A stretch of 64,000 nucleotides of DNA from Synanceia verrucosa (GCA_029721515.1 CM056569.1:16461007-16525006); one strand, 5' to 3'. Counted from the stretch's first letter, positions 1 to 11,790 are shown. The notes: generated by a model not told the origin, from the sequence alone. A program made the numbers and translations.

Positions 1-72
1 GTAGGCAACGTCAACGTTCCCTCAAATAATGTAACGTAGCACAATACAAGATAAGCAGTCCACCCTGTTTAT

Positions 73-117
73 AGTCAGGTATGTGACCTCACTGTGTGTG
101 AGGTCACATACCTGACT
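73..117. repeat. Perfect 19-bp hairpin
   Basis: Bases 73-91 are the exact reverse complement of 99-117, separated by a 7-base loop. The rest of 1-310 has no recognised gene. Part of it (about 130-180) resembles the inside of a dispersed fish DNA repeat, but this is only an impression. There is no T-run after the stem, so a terminator reading is not supported. Confidence 0.8.
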
Positions 118-310
118 GTTGACACTCAGAAAGTTTGGTGCGGTTCAGGAATTGCAGTGCGAAAGCGGAACCCAACCAAGTGACAAATGCAACAGTGTTG
201 CACCTTTCAGCACCCCAAGCGAATCAAGTCTGCTTGGTTAGGTGTTAAAGTGACCTATGTGTCTAAAGGCTGACCTGCAGGACAAACAGACGCAGCAGAA
301 TAAACTTTAA

Positions 311-696
311 CCCTTTAGGTCCTGAGCCTATTTTGGTCGTTTTTTTAATACTTTTGATTTTGTCTCCATATACCACATAAAAAATGTTTAACATGCCCAT
401 ACTTCGTATCTTTTTTTCAGCACAACTTCATCTATATTTATTATTTCACTATAACCTACTTCATTAACATATTGGGCCAAAAAAATACACAAAAATCATC
501 AAATTCGAATTAAAAAAAGTATTTATTACAATAAAAACCACAAACATGCTCAATCAACTGTTTTGGAACTTGAAAAACTAAATATAGGTTGCTAATATGA
601 ATATGTAAATGTAACATTGAAATAAAGTAATACTATATACGAATATTTACAATAAAAAAATCTGATCACGCCGGTGTGATCAGAGGATCCACAGGG
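311..696. mobile_element. piggyBac-like MITE with TTAA duplication
   Basis: The 386-bp block is flanked by TTAA at 307-310 and 697-700. Its ends are imperfect inverted repeats beginning CCCTTTAGGTCCT (left) and CCCTGTGGATCCT (right, reverse complement). TTAA target sites and CCCT-type termini are characteristic of piggyBac-group elements. A perfect 9-bp-stem palindrome lies just inside the right end (661-669 with 676-684). The interior is AT-rich with no ORF, so the element is non-autonomous. Superfamily is inferred from termini only. Confidence 0.75.
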
Positions 697-1002
697 TTAA
701 AGCTCATTACTATTCTACACAAGGACTATGCTGGATGAGCTGCTGAGCTTTGAGGTGGATCTTAAAATCTAGTGATGAAAGAGAGGTTTTGGAGTTTCAT
801 TTCCTCCTGAGTGTTCAAACACGTCCAAGGCGGAAGCAGCCTGGTAACTCCAGGTAATATGAGCTTGAGAAACTTGGTGATCCTTTGAATGCTCTGTTCC
901 TTTTTAGGGATCTTGCAATTAATGTAATGATATTATATGTGATGGAATTATCCATTCTCAAAAGGGAAAAAGTGTTTTTGGGCTCACTTGTCATCATGGA
1001 AA

Positions 1003-1140
1003 TTAGAATAGAATAGAATCGAACAGAATATTTTTTTTATTTATCTCCAGTTGGGGGAAATTCACCCCAAGTGTAACAACATAATAGAATAAGTAATTAT
1101 AATAATAGAATAAATATTTACATTATGTACTAAATAACAA
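1003..1140 (-). repeat. LINE 3' tail with AGAAT-type repeat
   Basis: The stretch starts with a short GAATA/AGAAT run followed by a TTTATTTATC-type block. The same arrangement recurs at 6150-6400 and 17283-17440. Read on the minus strand it ends in a TTCTA-type tail, as in the 3' ends of several fish LINEs. The LINE clade cannot be told from this piece. Confidence 0.5.
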
Positions 1141-1147
1141 AGGAGGA

Positions 1148-1232
1148 GAATCCATCCATACATTTTCTACTTCTTATCCTCATAGGGTCGTGGGGGGCTG
1201 GAGCCTATCCCAGCTGTCTTAAGGCAGGAGGA
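1148..1232 (-). repeat. SINE-A tail fragment
   Basis: On the minus strand this matches the 3' part of the SINE-like repeat seen whole at 27070-27365 and as tails at 6788-7020 and 24912-25135: the CAGCTGGGATAGGCTCCAGC segment, then CCCTATGAGGATAAG and an ATGGATGG run. Only the tail is present. Confidence 0.75.
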
Positions 1233-2574
1233 GAATATACTGTATTTTTAATTGCAAATGAAATGTTAGTTTAACAGAATTATAAGATGAATAAAATGCA
1301 ATTTTACTACATATTATGTAAATGTGACCCTTAGAAATGAAATAAAATAAAATAGCAGTGCAAATATTTATGTGCAAAATGGATAGTGCATTATAATTTC
1401 ACCGTTTGGCCAAAAAAAATTAGCTTCAGAGCTCTCCTAGGAGTTTGGTATCATTGTGTATCTGCATCGATTCATATTATACTCAAGAGTTTAAGGCTGC
1501 ATTGATTACTTTAATATTCTGTCTTGAGCATGATTTTATATGCATGCCATCAAAAATTGTGGCTCACTTGAGCTTGTAAAGATGGATTCAGATCACTGAT
1601 ACAGTACAGCTTTAGAGAGGAATTTAAAATTCTTTGAAATAATTTCATTGACATAAAGCAGGTGCATAAGTGTAACCGACAAAATGAAGAGCAATTCTTC
1701 ATCTCCTACATATTCAGAAAAGAAAGGCTATAAAAGGATGGTGAAAAAACCTAATGTCTTTCTCTCCTCGTCTCCCACTTTAGATGATGACCTTACATTT
1801 GTGAAATTGCTTTTCTTGCTCATGCTGTGGGCTTTTATGCTCATGCAACACTTAGTAATATTAAGAGCAAGAGTGAAATTCTCCAGGAAAAAAAAAAATC
1901 TGCTTAGTTTTTAATATATTAGGGATACATTTCTGATTGATTCCTCTCAGAAGGAGAGGATCCATAACCTGGTTATAAATAGTAAATAGAGCATGGTTTG
2001 GATGAAGACATTTTCTTTGTGAAAAATGCTGAAATATTTCATCATAGCGTCCAGCTTCAAATCCTCATCTTCTTTGACGTGAAAAGTCTGAAAAACCGAC
2101 GCCATGCTTTGGAAAACAAGGCACTGAGGTAATTTGTACACCATGCAGTGGTGATTGATGGGCTAAAATAACTTAATCCTTTATTAACGCTGTGTTAGCA
2201 TAGCTGCGAAGTACATTAGCAGAAACATTAGCTGCTCTTTTATGGCACTTGTGTTGCTATGGCGATTTGATTTCGCCCTATAATTTATCACATGTCATGG
2301 CTGGCACACACAGCTGAGCTGAACCCAGCTCGTCACTGAAGGCCGATGAATTAATAGGTGCTGCCTCAGGGCTTCAGTGAGTTTCCTGACCAGATGGACA
2401 CATCAGTAAATCATGATGTGTCCTCAGGGAGGGGCTGCTGCTCATACCTGCTGAGTGGTTGAATGTCTGATGTTGAGGCGTCAATGTTCCCACCAGCTTC
2501 TCTTCATTAAGGAGCTCCACAGTATGACTTCACCACAAACACAGAGCTGTCAGGAGCGTCTCTTATCAATCCTC
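1233..2574. other. No gene or repeat recognised
   Basis: Both strands were read. Only short ORFs without recognisable domains are present (76 codons at 1684-1914, 65 codons at 1947-2144 on the minus strand). Nothing here is supported as coding. Confidence 0.5.
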
Positions 2575-2745
2575 GTGACAAGCTGAGGATAGAGGTAGAG
2601 AGGGTCATCCACCAATCAGAAGGTCGGTGGTTCGATCAATGATTTCTTCAGGGGAAGAAGAGCTCCTGAAGCTGAGCCATCAGTGTGTGAACGAGTGTTT
2701 AGAGTAGATCTCTAAACATGGGCATCGATGAGTGAATGTTGACAA
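2575..2745 (+). repeat. tRNA-derived SINE fragment (family C)
   Basis: Contains GGTGGTTCGATC, close to a Pol III B box, followed by a degenerate body and a GTGTGTGAACGAGTG segment, as found downstream of the tRNA-like head in some fish SINEs. No A box or target duplication is clear. It could be an old truncated copy. Confidence 0.45.
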
Positions 2746-3640
2746 TAAGTATATTATTCCTCCACGCAGAGTCAGGTGTTTACCACCTCTGCCCTAATTT
2801 AACTCATTGAATGCCAGCCCTTGTCATACAACAGTGCCTTGTTCCAGTGTTTTTGTCCATTTTGAGTCATATTTCTAGACCCACAGATTATTTTGTACTA
2901 TTTCTCTGAAAACAATGAAGAGCTCAAATGAAAGAAGAGACTCTATTTCATCATGAAAAAAATGTTTGTTTTTACCTTGTTCCATTCTTGTTTTATCAGA
3001 GGTAGAGTAGAGGCCACTTTCACCAAAATCACCACTTTTTGTCCAGATTCTGTTTGTTTTACTCTCTAATCTCGATCATCTCCACTTCCTGTTTTGATCT
3101 CTGTGGTGTATGCCGTCCCTTTATGTCCCGCCTTCAAGTCCCAGAAGCCCCAAAATTACTCACAGGCTGTGTGAGAGCGCCCTCTTGTGCCTGCTGCTGA
3201 CAAACCACTTTGACGTATAAATACGTCAAAGGCACTCAAAGAATTAACAGTGTTTCTGATTACCAAAATATTTGTAATGTTTCTGTGATGGTTAATCCAC
3301 CAGTATATGCAAGCTCTTTAAGCAAAATAATGTCTTTAATAATAAAATATAATTAATGTTACTATCCAGGAATGTCCTAATTTACTGTTTTACCAAAAAT
3401 ATATGTACATTCTTATTATTTTTTTGATTATTTCATGTCACTGCTGAACAATAAAAATGTGTTCTGGATTCATTTCTGACTTCTCAGTGAATTCCAGTGT
3501 TCTGGATCAAATTTGGGTCTAAAAAGGTGAATTCAGTTTAAATTCCTCACTCCTGTTCAAAATGGTGAAGAGTAGTGAACTCAGTGAGAAACAAAGAGTC
3601 CAGTTAAAGTGAAGTAAATGATGCTGGAGATGATGCTGCA
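2745..3640 (+). repeat. Dispersed repeat R1, occupied copy
   Basis: The outer parts (about 2745-2802 and 3244-3640) align along their length with 45895-46345. Shared segments include TCAGGTGTTTACCACC, GTTAATCCACCAGTAT and AAATTTGGGTCTAAAAAGG. The two parts are separated here by a 441-bp MITE that the other copy lacks. Shorter R1 pieces lie at 20125-20220 and, inverted, at 57712-57770. R1 has no ORF of note and its class is unknown. Confidence 0.8.
2803..3243. mobile_element. TTAA-flanked MITE (family M2), copy 1
   Basis: The 441-bp element is bounded by TTAA at 2799-2802 and 3244-3247. Its termini are inverted: CTCATTGAATGCC on the left and TTCTTTGAGTGCC as the reverse complement of the right. 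A near-perfect 22-base palindrome (TTTGACGTAT/ATACGTCAAA) lies at 3209-3230. Related copies are at 20877-21292 and 55226-55377. The paralogous R1 repeat at 45895-46345 lacks the insert and has a single TTAA, so the boundaries are well supported. Non-autonomous, no ORF. Confidence 0.88.
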
Positions 3641-4425
3641 GCTGTTAAACTCTGTACATGAATTTGAACTGAATCTTTTAATCTTTGATTCTAATTCAAA
3701 CATTAATATCAATGTATTTCTGCATTTTTAGCACTTTTATCCATGGATAATTACACCTCCACTTTATTAGCATCACCTAATGGTCTGGTCTGGTTTTAAG
3801 AAGGTCTAAAGGCAGAAGAGGGTCCAGTCTGGTTTCATTACTGTCATGTGGAAACAGTAGACCGGCAGTGAAGTGATCATACCTGTCTGCTGATATACTT
3901 TCTTCACTCCACACCAACAGTGTTGCTGATTAATCAAAGCTGAGATGTTTCCCATCAGTTCAGGGAATGATGAAGGGTGCAGATTCCAACCCTGAGGGAT
4001 TTTCAAAGGTTTCCCATGTCAGTTATGGAAAAACCCAGTGAGACATCCTGTGTATTCTGTTTATCTCCTTCAAAACATGTTCACATGCAGTGGAAATTGT
4101 TTGCTTGAGGAAACGTAACGCTGCACTTAATATTCAGCATATGAAGTGGATCTGGAGAGCTGCTCTGGATTCAGGAGGCTCCTGGATGTTATTCGAGATG
4201 GTTTTTAATTTTCGGTGACGGGTACAAGAGCACAGAAGACGACACGCTATTACCTGATAAGAGTAGAGCAGTCAGGATGAGCCCAGAGTCTGAATATTAT
4301 TATAATATTATCCAGGGGACAAGACTAGAAAATAGGTTTTTTATTTAAGGTGAAGAAAAGGTTTAGTTTATTTAAGGTGAAGAAAAGAACAGACCAACAA
4401 AATAAAAGCTTTGAATCCATGTAAC
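3641..4425. other. No gene recognised
   Basis: AT-rich sequence without a supported exon or repeat. The 66-codon minus-strand ORF at 3806-4006 shows no domain. Confidence 0.45.
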
Positions 4426-5520
4426 TTTTTTTTTTTTTTTTTTTTTTCAAATTCATATTTTATTTCAAACTGTACCAAGAAGATGGAAGTCTATATTTAG
4501 GAAATTTAAGGGTGCTTCATAAATGCAGTACACATTTACTGTTATACATAGACATGTGAAAGTCTAATTACAAATAGCTATAAATAGTTAATCTGATAAT
4601 GAAAATGCAAATTAAATTTCCAAAACACTGGGACAGAGACGTCACATTCTTATGAATAACATACTCAGTACCGTTTTTATACACGAAAAGTATTTTGTGA
4701 AGGTTAACGGCCAAAATAACATTACTATATTTAGTGTGTGGATATATTTAACAGTAATTAAAAGTTAAATAATGAGAATGGAGGGTCATTGAACAGCTTT
4801 CTTTTAATTGTTATAATTCACTTTTGACAAATATTTGAAATGTGGATATTCTAAGTAACATGTTTATCTTAAAGGTCTTTTGAAAAAAAAATTGTAATTT
4901 GAATATATGTTTGAGTTCTTACAGTATTTTTGTTTGCATGGAAAAGTACAAACAAACATTACATTACATATTTAGATTTTTACCTCCACCAAGGAGGTTA
5001 TGTTCACTGGGGTTTGTTTATTTGTTTGTTGGTTTGTTGGTTTGCAAAATATCTCAAAAAGTTGTGGGCTGATTTTGAAAAAAAAAAAAAAAATCAGGGT
5101 TGGTCCGAAGTGGCCTAACTTAAAACTGATTCATGGTTTTGGTTTTAGTTTTAAGTTAGGCCACTTCTGGCCAACACTGAAAATTTCGTCAAAAACCATC
5201 CATAACTTTTTGAGTTACTTTGCAAACCAACAAACCAACATACAAACAAATAAACAAGCCCTGGTGAAAACATAACCTCTTTGGCGGCTTTAAATAAAAA
5301 GCAGCAAACTTTTTTCTGTACATGACACGGTAAGATTTATATCATCAGCAAACAACAGAAGAACAATATTTAAAATCAGATCAGTATAGGTCATTGAAAT
5401 AAATCTAAAACCAGCACATAAATATCTCAAATCCATAGTTAAAAAAAATGAATTATACACATCTGAAGCATAGATATAAGAATATTGTGATCACTAAGTG
5501 AAAATGCCTTGTTATTTTAA
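4426..5520 (-). mobile_element. Degraded LINE with RT motif, minus strand
   Basis: Reading the minus strand from about 5400 down to 5285 gives a reverse-transcriptase core with the catalytic FADD box, in the context LNIVLLLFADDINLTVS, as in L2-like non-LTR retrotransposons. A 22-base T run at 4426-4447 is a poly(A) tail on the minus strand, with an AATAAA-type signal about 15 bases upstream. That suggests the 3' end, although the tail could belong to a separate retroposition. A foldback MITE (4981-5294) interrupts the element. Most of the remaining frame is unreadable. Clade assignment is tentative. Confidence 0.5.
4981..5294. mobile_element. Foldback MITE (family F)
   Basis: Nearly the whole block is one long inverted repeat: about 148-bp arms (4981-5128 and 5150-5294) around a loop of about 20 bases. 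Outer ends read ACCTCCACCAAGGAGGTTATG and its degenerate complement. The centre has GAAGTGGCCTAACTT mirrored by AAGTTAGGCCACTTC. Related sequence occurs at 28328-28435 and 34551-35218. Non-autonomous. Confidence 0.82.
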
Positions 5521-6149
5521 ATAGTTTCAGCATTAATAAACTTCCATACAGAGTGTTTCACTTCCAGTCTGTCCTCCAGCTGCTCTGCCTCATTTCCTAA
5601 TGTATGTCCTTTATAAACATGCTTTATGGAACTATTCATGACCAGACCAGGCTTTTAAAGGGCTGCTGGGCTGTTTGTGTTTTGCATGCCAAGTGTCCGT
5701 AGGGAGTGGACGGAATCTCTCTTCCCACCATCCCTTCCCCACTTCATCACCACAATAAGAGCCTGGTTTGATGTAGTGGGTGTGTGAGTGTGTCGTGTAA
5801 CAGAGGCTTCGTGGCTGTGGACAGTGTCTAACAACACCTAGCCTTGTATCACTGTTTCTGCTGTCATGATGGGACTGAATTTAACGCTTCATCCTGTTTA
5901 TGATATGGGCTAATATCTGGGGAAAAGTTCAGCTCAGCCGCACAGAGCAGCGACGTCTTCTGTGACAAAGAGCAAATGTTAAAATGAAGCAGTTTGCAGT
6001 CATGGAAATGTGCTTAAGGGTGATGTTAACAGCTGAGACTGTTTATAAAAAGTACACAGACCAAACATTCCTATAAAACAGTTGCAGTTTTAACTAAACA
6101 AAATGTTATTTTTTATAAAAACATGGTTTGGTTTCAAATTGCTGCATTA
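5521..6149. other. No gene recognised
   Basis: Unique-looking AT-rich sequence. The minus-strand 60-codon ORF at 5655-5837 has no recognisable domain. Confidence 0.45.
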
Positions 6150-6400
6150 TTAATAGAATACAATAGAATAGAATATTTTTATTGATCCACCACCACTACA
6201 TGAACAAGTTATAGTAAGAAAAAAGCAATATAGAAGCTGTTGGTTTGTACTAAAAAAGGAAAATTGATTTTAATGGGAAATTAATAAAAATGCAATATTT
6301 ACACTATTAGAAAGGCTTCTAACTTATGCAATATAAAATTATAATATTATAATAATAATATAGAAATAAAAAAATGTTTTGCAAAAAAGAATTAGACATT
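6150..6400 (-). repeat. LINE 3' tail with AGAAT-type repeat
   Basis: Begins with AATAGAATACAATAGAATAG and the TTTTTATTGATCCACC block shared in order with 1003-1140 and 17283-17440. As in those copies the LINE body would lie on the minus strand, and only the last 200 bp or so remain. Confidence 0.5.
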
Positions 6401-6599
6401 AGGCAGTAATGAGTGCAGTTGTGTTAACATCAGCTAGTGATGCAGATGATATAAAGTCTTACTGCTGATGGACGGAGTCTCAGTCTGCTATTTCAAAATA
6501 CTACTGTTGGTTTATAAAGTATTTAATAGTTTAGAGGCATAATGTCTGATCATCTGCTTCATTATGAACCATCCAGACCTCTCAGGTCATCTGGTTCAG

Positions 6600-6787
6600 G
6601 TCTACTTCCCGTCCTCAGAGTCAGAACTAAACATGCATGTTTTTGGATGGTGGGAGGAAGCCGGAGTACCAGAGAGAACCCACGCAGACATGAGGAGAAC
6701 ATGCAAACTCCACACAGAAAGGCCCCGGGTCTGGGATTCGAACCCAGTACCTTCATGCTGCGGCGTCAGTGCTAACCACTACACCAC
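6600..6787 (-). repeat. SINE-A, tRNA-like head half
   Basis: On the minus strand this starts with GTGGTGTAGTGGTTAGCAC (A-box-like) and has a B box GGTTCGAATCC at about 6742-6752, so it is the tRNA-derived Pol III promoter part of a SINE. It continues to the CACCATCCAAAAACATGCATG segment at 6632-6653, where similarity ends. It lies head to head with the tail half that follows. Confidence 0.8.
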
Positions 6788-7020
6788 CACCATCCAAAAA
6801 CATGCATGGGGATTAGGTTAATTGGTTAATTTAAATTGACTGTAGGTGTGAATGTGAGTGTGAGTGGTTGTCTGTCTCTATGTGTCCTGTGATGAACTGG
6901 AGACTTGTCCAGGGTGTACCCTGCCTTTCACCCTAAGACAGTTGAGATAGGCTGCAGCCCCCCTACGCCCCTATGAGGAGAAGTGGTAGAAAATGGATGG
7001 ATGGATGGATGGATGGATGA
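6788..7020 (+). repeat. SINE-A, tail half
   Basis: Starts at CATCCAAAAACATGCATG and runs through GTCTGTCTCTATGTGTCCTG and CCAGGGTGTACCCTGCC to a (GGAT)n 3' run at about 6993-7018. It lacks the tRNA-like head. The copy at 24912-25135 begins at the same internal point. Confidence 0.82.
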
Positions 7021-7094
7021 TAAAGTCTCTGATGGAGCTTTAGGATCCCACACTTTGCTGTCTAGTGGATTCATTTTATCATTTATCAGTTATA

Positions 7095-7215
7095 ATGTGT
7101 TTTAATGTTTTCAGTCTTGATGCTTTTAATCTTTTATGCTTTAATGCTTTTAATGTTTAATGTAAAGCACTTTGAATTGCCCTGTTGCTGAAATGCGCTT
7201 TATAAATTAACTTGC
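7095..7215 (+). repeat. LINE 3' UTR remnant (L2-like)
   Basis: The segment TGTAAAGCACTTTGAATTGC followed by TGCTGAAATGCGCTTTATAAA is the kind of 3' end carried by many fish L2-like LINEs. TTTTAAT-type repeats precede it. No coding part is attached. Confidence 0.55.
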
Positions 7216-10200
7216 CTAGTCTTCCTATATGTATTATGTAATTTAAAATAAGTGAACGCTGACTTTTAGTTTCTCACAGGACACAAACAGTCGTCTGGGG
7301 TGACAGTCTTGAGCTCATTGACTCATCCCTCCTCCTCCTCCTCTACTTCTGCACACAAATGTCTTTGTGATGCATCAAAAACAAATGAAATCTGCAACAA
7401 ATTATGTTTCCCAAGAAAATCAATCCACTCTGCAGTTTGGTTATATGGGAATGATCTGTCAGAGTGACTCATCGCACCCTTTTCTGATCCTCGTCAACAG
7501 AAATCATTTGTCGTTGCCTTCCAAAACGACTGGAATCCCATATCTCTGCATCTGTAGAGCATAAATTGCTAAAACAGCCAGTGTCTCACTAGGAAGACTA
7601 AAATAAATCACCTAAATTTAGATCTCTGGCCATCCTGTCCTCCCTGTCCTCACTGATCTTTGTTCAAAACTTTTTTGCACTTAGTCCAAAACTATTTTTG
7701 CTAATACTTTAGTTCTTAGTGAACTTGTAGCCAGACAGGCTGCTATTCCCTCCACTCCATCACATCCCCATTAGTTAATTGTAAGTGGATAACTCAGGCT
7801 GGCTGATCTCTATTTCCATTATTTATGGCTGAGCAGTTGCCTAAAGACACAACTTACCAGGCTCTGCTGGGAAAATCACACTGCGATAAGCCTCCAGCCC
7901 TGCGTGCTCTAATCTGCTCGGCCCAAACATAGACCCCAACGCAAACTCTTTGGATGTGCGCCAAATACCCATAAATGACGCCATTAATCTTGTTGTTTCA
8001 CCAGAGCTTTGACCATAACACATCAGAGGACGGGAGCTAAAGGTCAGCTTCCAGGATTGCTTTGGTCCCGTTCACTCAGAGCATCATGGGAGCAGCACAA
8101 AGCCACGCTGACCCTCATATAAAGCTTCTCTGTGACCTTGCATGCAATCACATCCACTCACATGATCACACCTCGACACAATAGTCAGTAATCAAGGTTC
8201 ACAGTGGTGTTATTTGTGACAGCACTGGGCCAATCAGGCATCATGAGGCTAAAAATGTACAGACACACAAACATGAGCCTCTATCTGATTCAACTGGTTA
8301 TGTTTTATTTGATTCATGGCATATTCCTCCAGCTTTCACCACTGACCATATCATCATATCCTCTCCTCCTGGATATATGAGGCAACAAATGAACATTTAG
8401 TGCTCAGGGTTGATGTTAGAAGCAGGAAAAATGTTCCAGTTTCAGGATTTGTCAGGAGTTTGACACCAAGAACCAAGATAGAAAGGAGTCAGATACCACA
8501 GAATAAACCTTCAGGGGTCAGAGGTCAGACAGGAGGACCAGCACTAGATTAGACAGGAGGTCAAAATGTCATGACTGATCTGTGTCTGGGTATTCCTGAA
8601 TGAAATTCTACTCATCAAATTGCGTCAAAGGAACAGATGTACTGAAATCCTCCCACAGGGATCACCACATAAAATCATTTGTTTCCATCTAGTTTTATGC
8701 TGGATGACCTTCCAGACTGATATTATTGTTTAGTACAGTACTATCTGTGCAGTCAGAATAACTTATAATTCAAACCATCTATCCTGATTGATCCTCTCAT
8801 CTGAACCTGGAGCACTTGTAAGTGTTAATCTTTGGAAATCAATAATGGATCAAAAGTCCATTCTACCTAGATTTTGTACATTTGATTCATAAGTGCATGG
8901 TAATTCATCCAATAATTGTTGAGATATTTCACCAAAAACCAGAATCAAAAATGTCAACCTCATGGTGCTAACTGCTGCGATATTTAAATGGCGACACATT
9001 TGTCTTGACTTCCTTCTAAGTGTCATAAATAAAAGGGAATATAACGTTTCATTGTACACTTTCCTAGTGGAACATATTTATATTATTTTTTTTTTTTTTA
9101 TTCATGTTAAAACACATTATTTGCCTCATACTGTCTGTCTGAATATACCTGTCATCTCCCTCATGATGTCTGTCGTAGCTCCTGTCTTTTTAAGAGCCCC
9201 TCTGCTCTGATTGGCTGGAGAGAAAAACATGGTGTACTTTTATAAATGTAGTTCTCAATCTGGATAATATTTATATTTTAATGATCCAGCCTACAATAAA
9301 CAGACAGGTTTTATTTCAGGGTTATTCAGAGACCCAAATGGATGTGCATAGCCACCTAAAATGGATGTTTGTTCATTATATGTCTACCACCTCTGAGATA
9401 TATTAATGCTCAGGTTGCTTCTCATCTCATATTGTTGTGTTTTGTTTTGTTTGTTTTTTTGCTTCTTTTTGCTGTAGTTGTTGTAGAACAGGGAATTTGC
9501 GTCAACCAGAGAACAGCTTTAAGGGTCTGAGGTGAAAAAGCCATCACATGCTTAAGTAGACTCTCCCATGAAGAGGCTAGAGTAAGGGTAGGGTAGGGAG
9601 TGAAAAACATGAATATATTTGAATAATATTCTGAGGCTCAATGAGAGCAGCCCTTCAGAACAAACCACAGATTCCCCAAACAACATCTGCTGCTGCTCTC
9701 TTCCCATCCATTCACTGTTAGTAATAACATCATACAGGAGAAACCAGCAGAGGCTGGAAAAACAATTGCAATTTTGAGACTTTATATTGAAGACAACACC
9801 TTAGCATTTAAATCACTTTCTCCAACATTTTGAAACATGAAGTGTACTGGAAAGTAGTGAGCACAGGACTGGATCAACAAAACTGGTATATGTGAGAGAG
9901 CGCATACAGGTATTTGATTTAGTTTTGCTGTTGTTAAAATTAGACTCCATTTACTTCAATTCATCAAGGATTGAATAAATAACTGATATAGAAATGCCAT
10001 CATTTTATGGATGGAGTATTCCTTTAGCCTTTGTGAAGCATAAATGTTGAACACAGTATTCCTCACATTCCTCACTCATCATCCTGACCCAAGGGAAATA
10101 TTCTATCAAGCAACATTCATGAGGAAGTTTTCCCTTGATATATTAAGTACCCTATTTAGATATATTATTAGGATGCTATTATTTTGTAGCATACAAGTGG

Positions 10201-10431
10201 AATATTCTACATTCCTGACTATTCCATGCTTTTAGGATTTTTACCTCCAGGACCAAGCTGCTAGTCTCAATTAGTATATAGCAGATTTTAAATGTGTAAT
10301 TTAGTACATGCTTTAAGGAACATATTGGAGCTGAAATCAAATGAAATGATCCATCATCACAGAGCTTAATTTGAGGCTGTATGAAGACCTGAATCATTTA
10401 CATATATCAGTCTTTTGAGTCGGGGCATCAT
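7216..10431. other. 3.2 kb without recognised gene or repeat
   Basis: Short ORFs only (the longest, 82 codons at 8962-9210, is low-complexity in part). No splice-bounded coding stretch was seen on either strand. It may be intronic or intergenic. Confidence 0.45.
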
Positions 10432-10435
10432 TTAA

Positions 10436-11276
10436 ACGGACACTATGTAATTTTTTTCTCCCATCTAGTGGTTAAATTTGATATTACAGTCGCTCTCTAG
10501 CGCCAGGTGTTTTTTTTTTTTTACTGCGAATTGCATCATGGTTGGAACTACGGTAAGCGGAATGGGTCAAAAATCGAGATTCAAGAAGCTGTTGACAACG
10601 ACGAGATACATGATGAGATATGTTATTTCAAACTGCATAGAATCGTGTGAGCAGGTAGTACGCAATGGTATGAAATACCCTTAGCTTACTCAATCAAACA
10701 TTTATGAAGCTTTACGTCATCTACTGTTATGCCGCTAACGTAATGAATTACACAACCAAGCAATGAGACATTTTCATTTACACAGTGATATTGACTTACC
10801 TGTCGAGAAGAAATCGTGCAAGTTCAGCGTCCCTTTGGAAGTCTTTCTCAGTCATGAGCGCTTTCCACCTAGGAAAGGTGACCCCGATGTTTACCCTCGT
10901 TTTAATTCCCTTTTATGCTTTTTTGGTGATGAGGATTCCTTCTCCTTTGGTGCGTCATAACTATGGTCAACCAAAGGTCAAAACTATGGTCAAACTATGC
11001 ATTACAACCAAAAGTACAGTGCAGGTTTTAGTGTAGTGAAGGGTAAGTAATAACGTCTTCTCCACGCTGCTTCTCTGTGAAAAATGAATCAAGAAAAGGC
11101 GTTTTGTGGAAGCCTCCGTATGAGCGACCTGCTCTATGTAAAGACAGATAACTGATTCTTCACCCAGGAGGATAAGTCAGATTGTTGGCATATGTTATTT
11201 TACACCAACGAGGATCTATTTATGAATGAAGACGATTTGAGGGAATAAAATACTTAAAACATTACATAGTGTCCCT
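10436..11276 (+). mobile_element. TTAA-flanked MITE (family M1), copy 1
   Basis: An 841-bp element between TTAA at 10432-10435 and 11277-11280. Inverted termini are ACGGACACTATGTAAT and, on the opposite strand, AGGGACACTATGTAAT. Parts of it reappear inverted at 15248-15933, including CATGGTTGGAACTACGGTAA. TTAA target sites fit piggyBac- or Kolobok-group transposons. No transposase ORF is present. The 65- and 83-codon ORFs at 10763-11036 overlap in different frames and are probably chance. Confidence 0.82.
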
Positions 11277-11439
11277 TTAAGTGACTAGACTGCAGGACAG
11301 GGTTAGTTAAGTGGTGGCAAATGTTGAAATCAATGGTTACATTTAGCTGACTCATGAAATAAGGGAGTATTTTCCCTTACTGTCGGTTACATTTATGGAA
11401 ACTCATGAAGAGAAATGAATGTGAGAAATGAGTCTCAGC

Positions 11440-11730
11440 TAGCCTGGCTATCAGTCTGGCCAAGCTGCCTTGTAAACCGAGTTCTCAGAGGGCGGGCTTA
11501 ACGTCTGTCAAATGCCTCTGTGTGCTATTGGACAAAGCTTCAACCAGTCAGACCAGTCTGTCCTCTGACGTATGCGTAGCGATGGAACCTGCTTGATCCA
11601 GTTCTGCAAGCATCATTGCCTTAAACACGCCTCAATCAAGCTGTTTGAAATGCTAGATTTTCATTGGCCCACATTCCTAGGTGAATCTGAAATTGAAGAG
11701 ATAGGCAACTTGGCCAGACTGACATGGTCC
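11440..11730. repeat. MITE-like inverted repeat
   Basis: AGTCTGGCCAAGCTGCCT at 11453-11470 is mirrored by 11703-11720 with one mismatch, and the match weakens outward for about 10 more bases. The roughly 270-bp unit has no ORF with a domain. Target duplication was not resolved. Confidence 0.55.
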
Positions 11731-11790
11731 AGAAATTTTGTGAAGCATCACAGGAAGTATGGGCGGGCCAAGGTTAAGTCCCCCTAAAAA

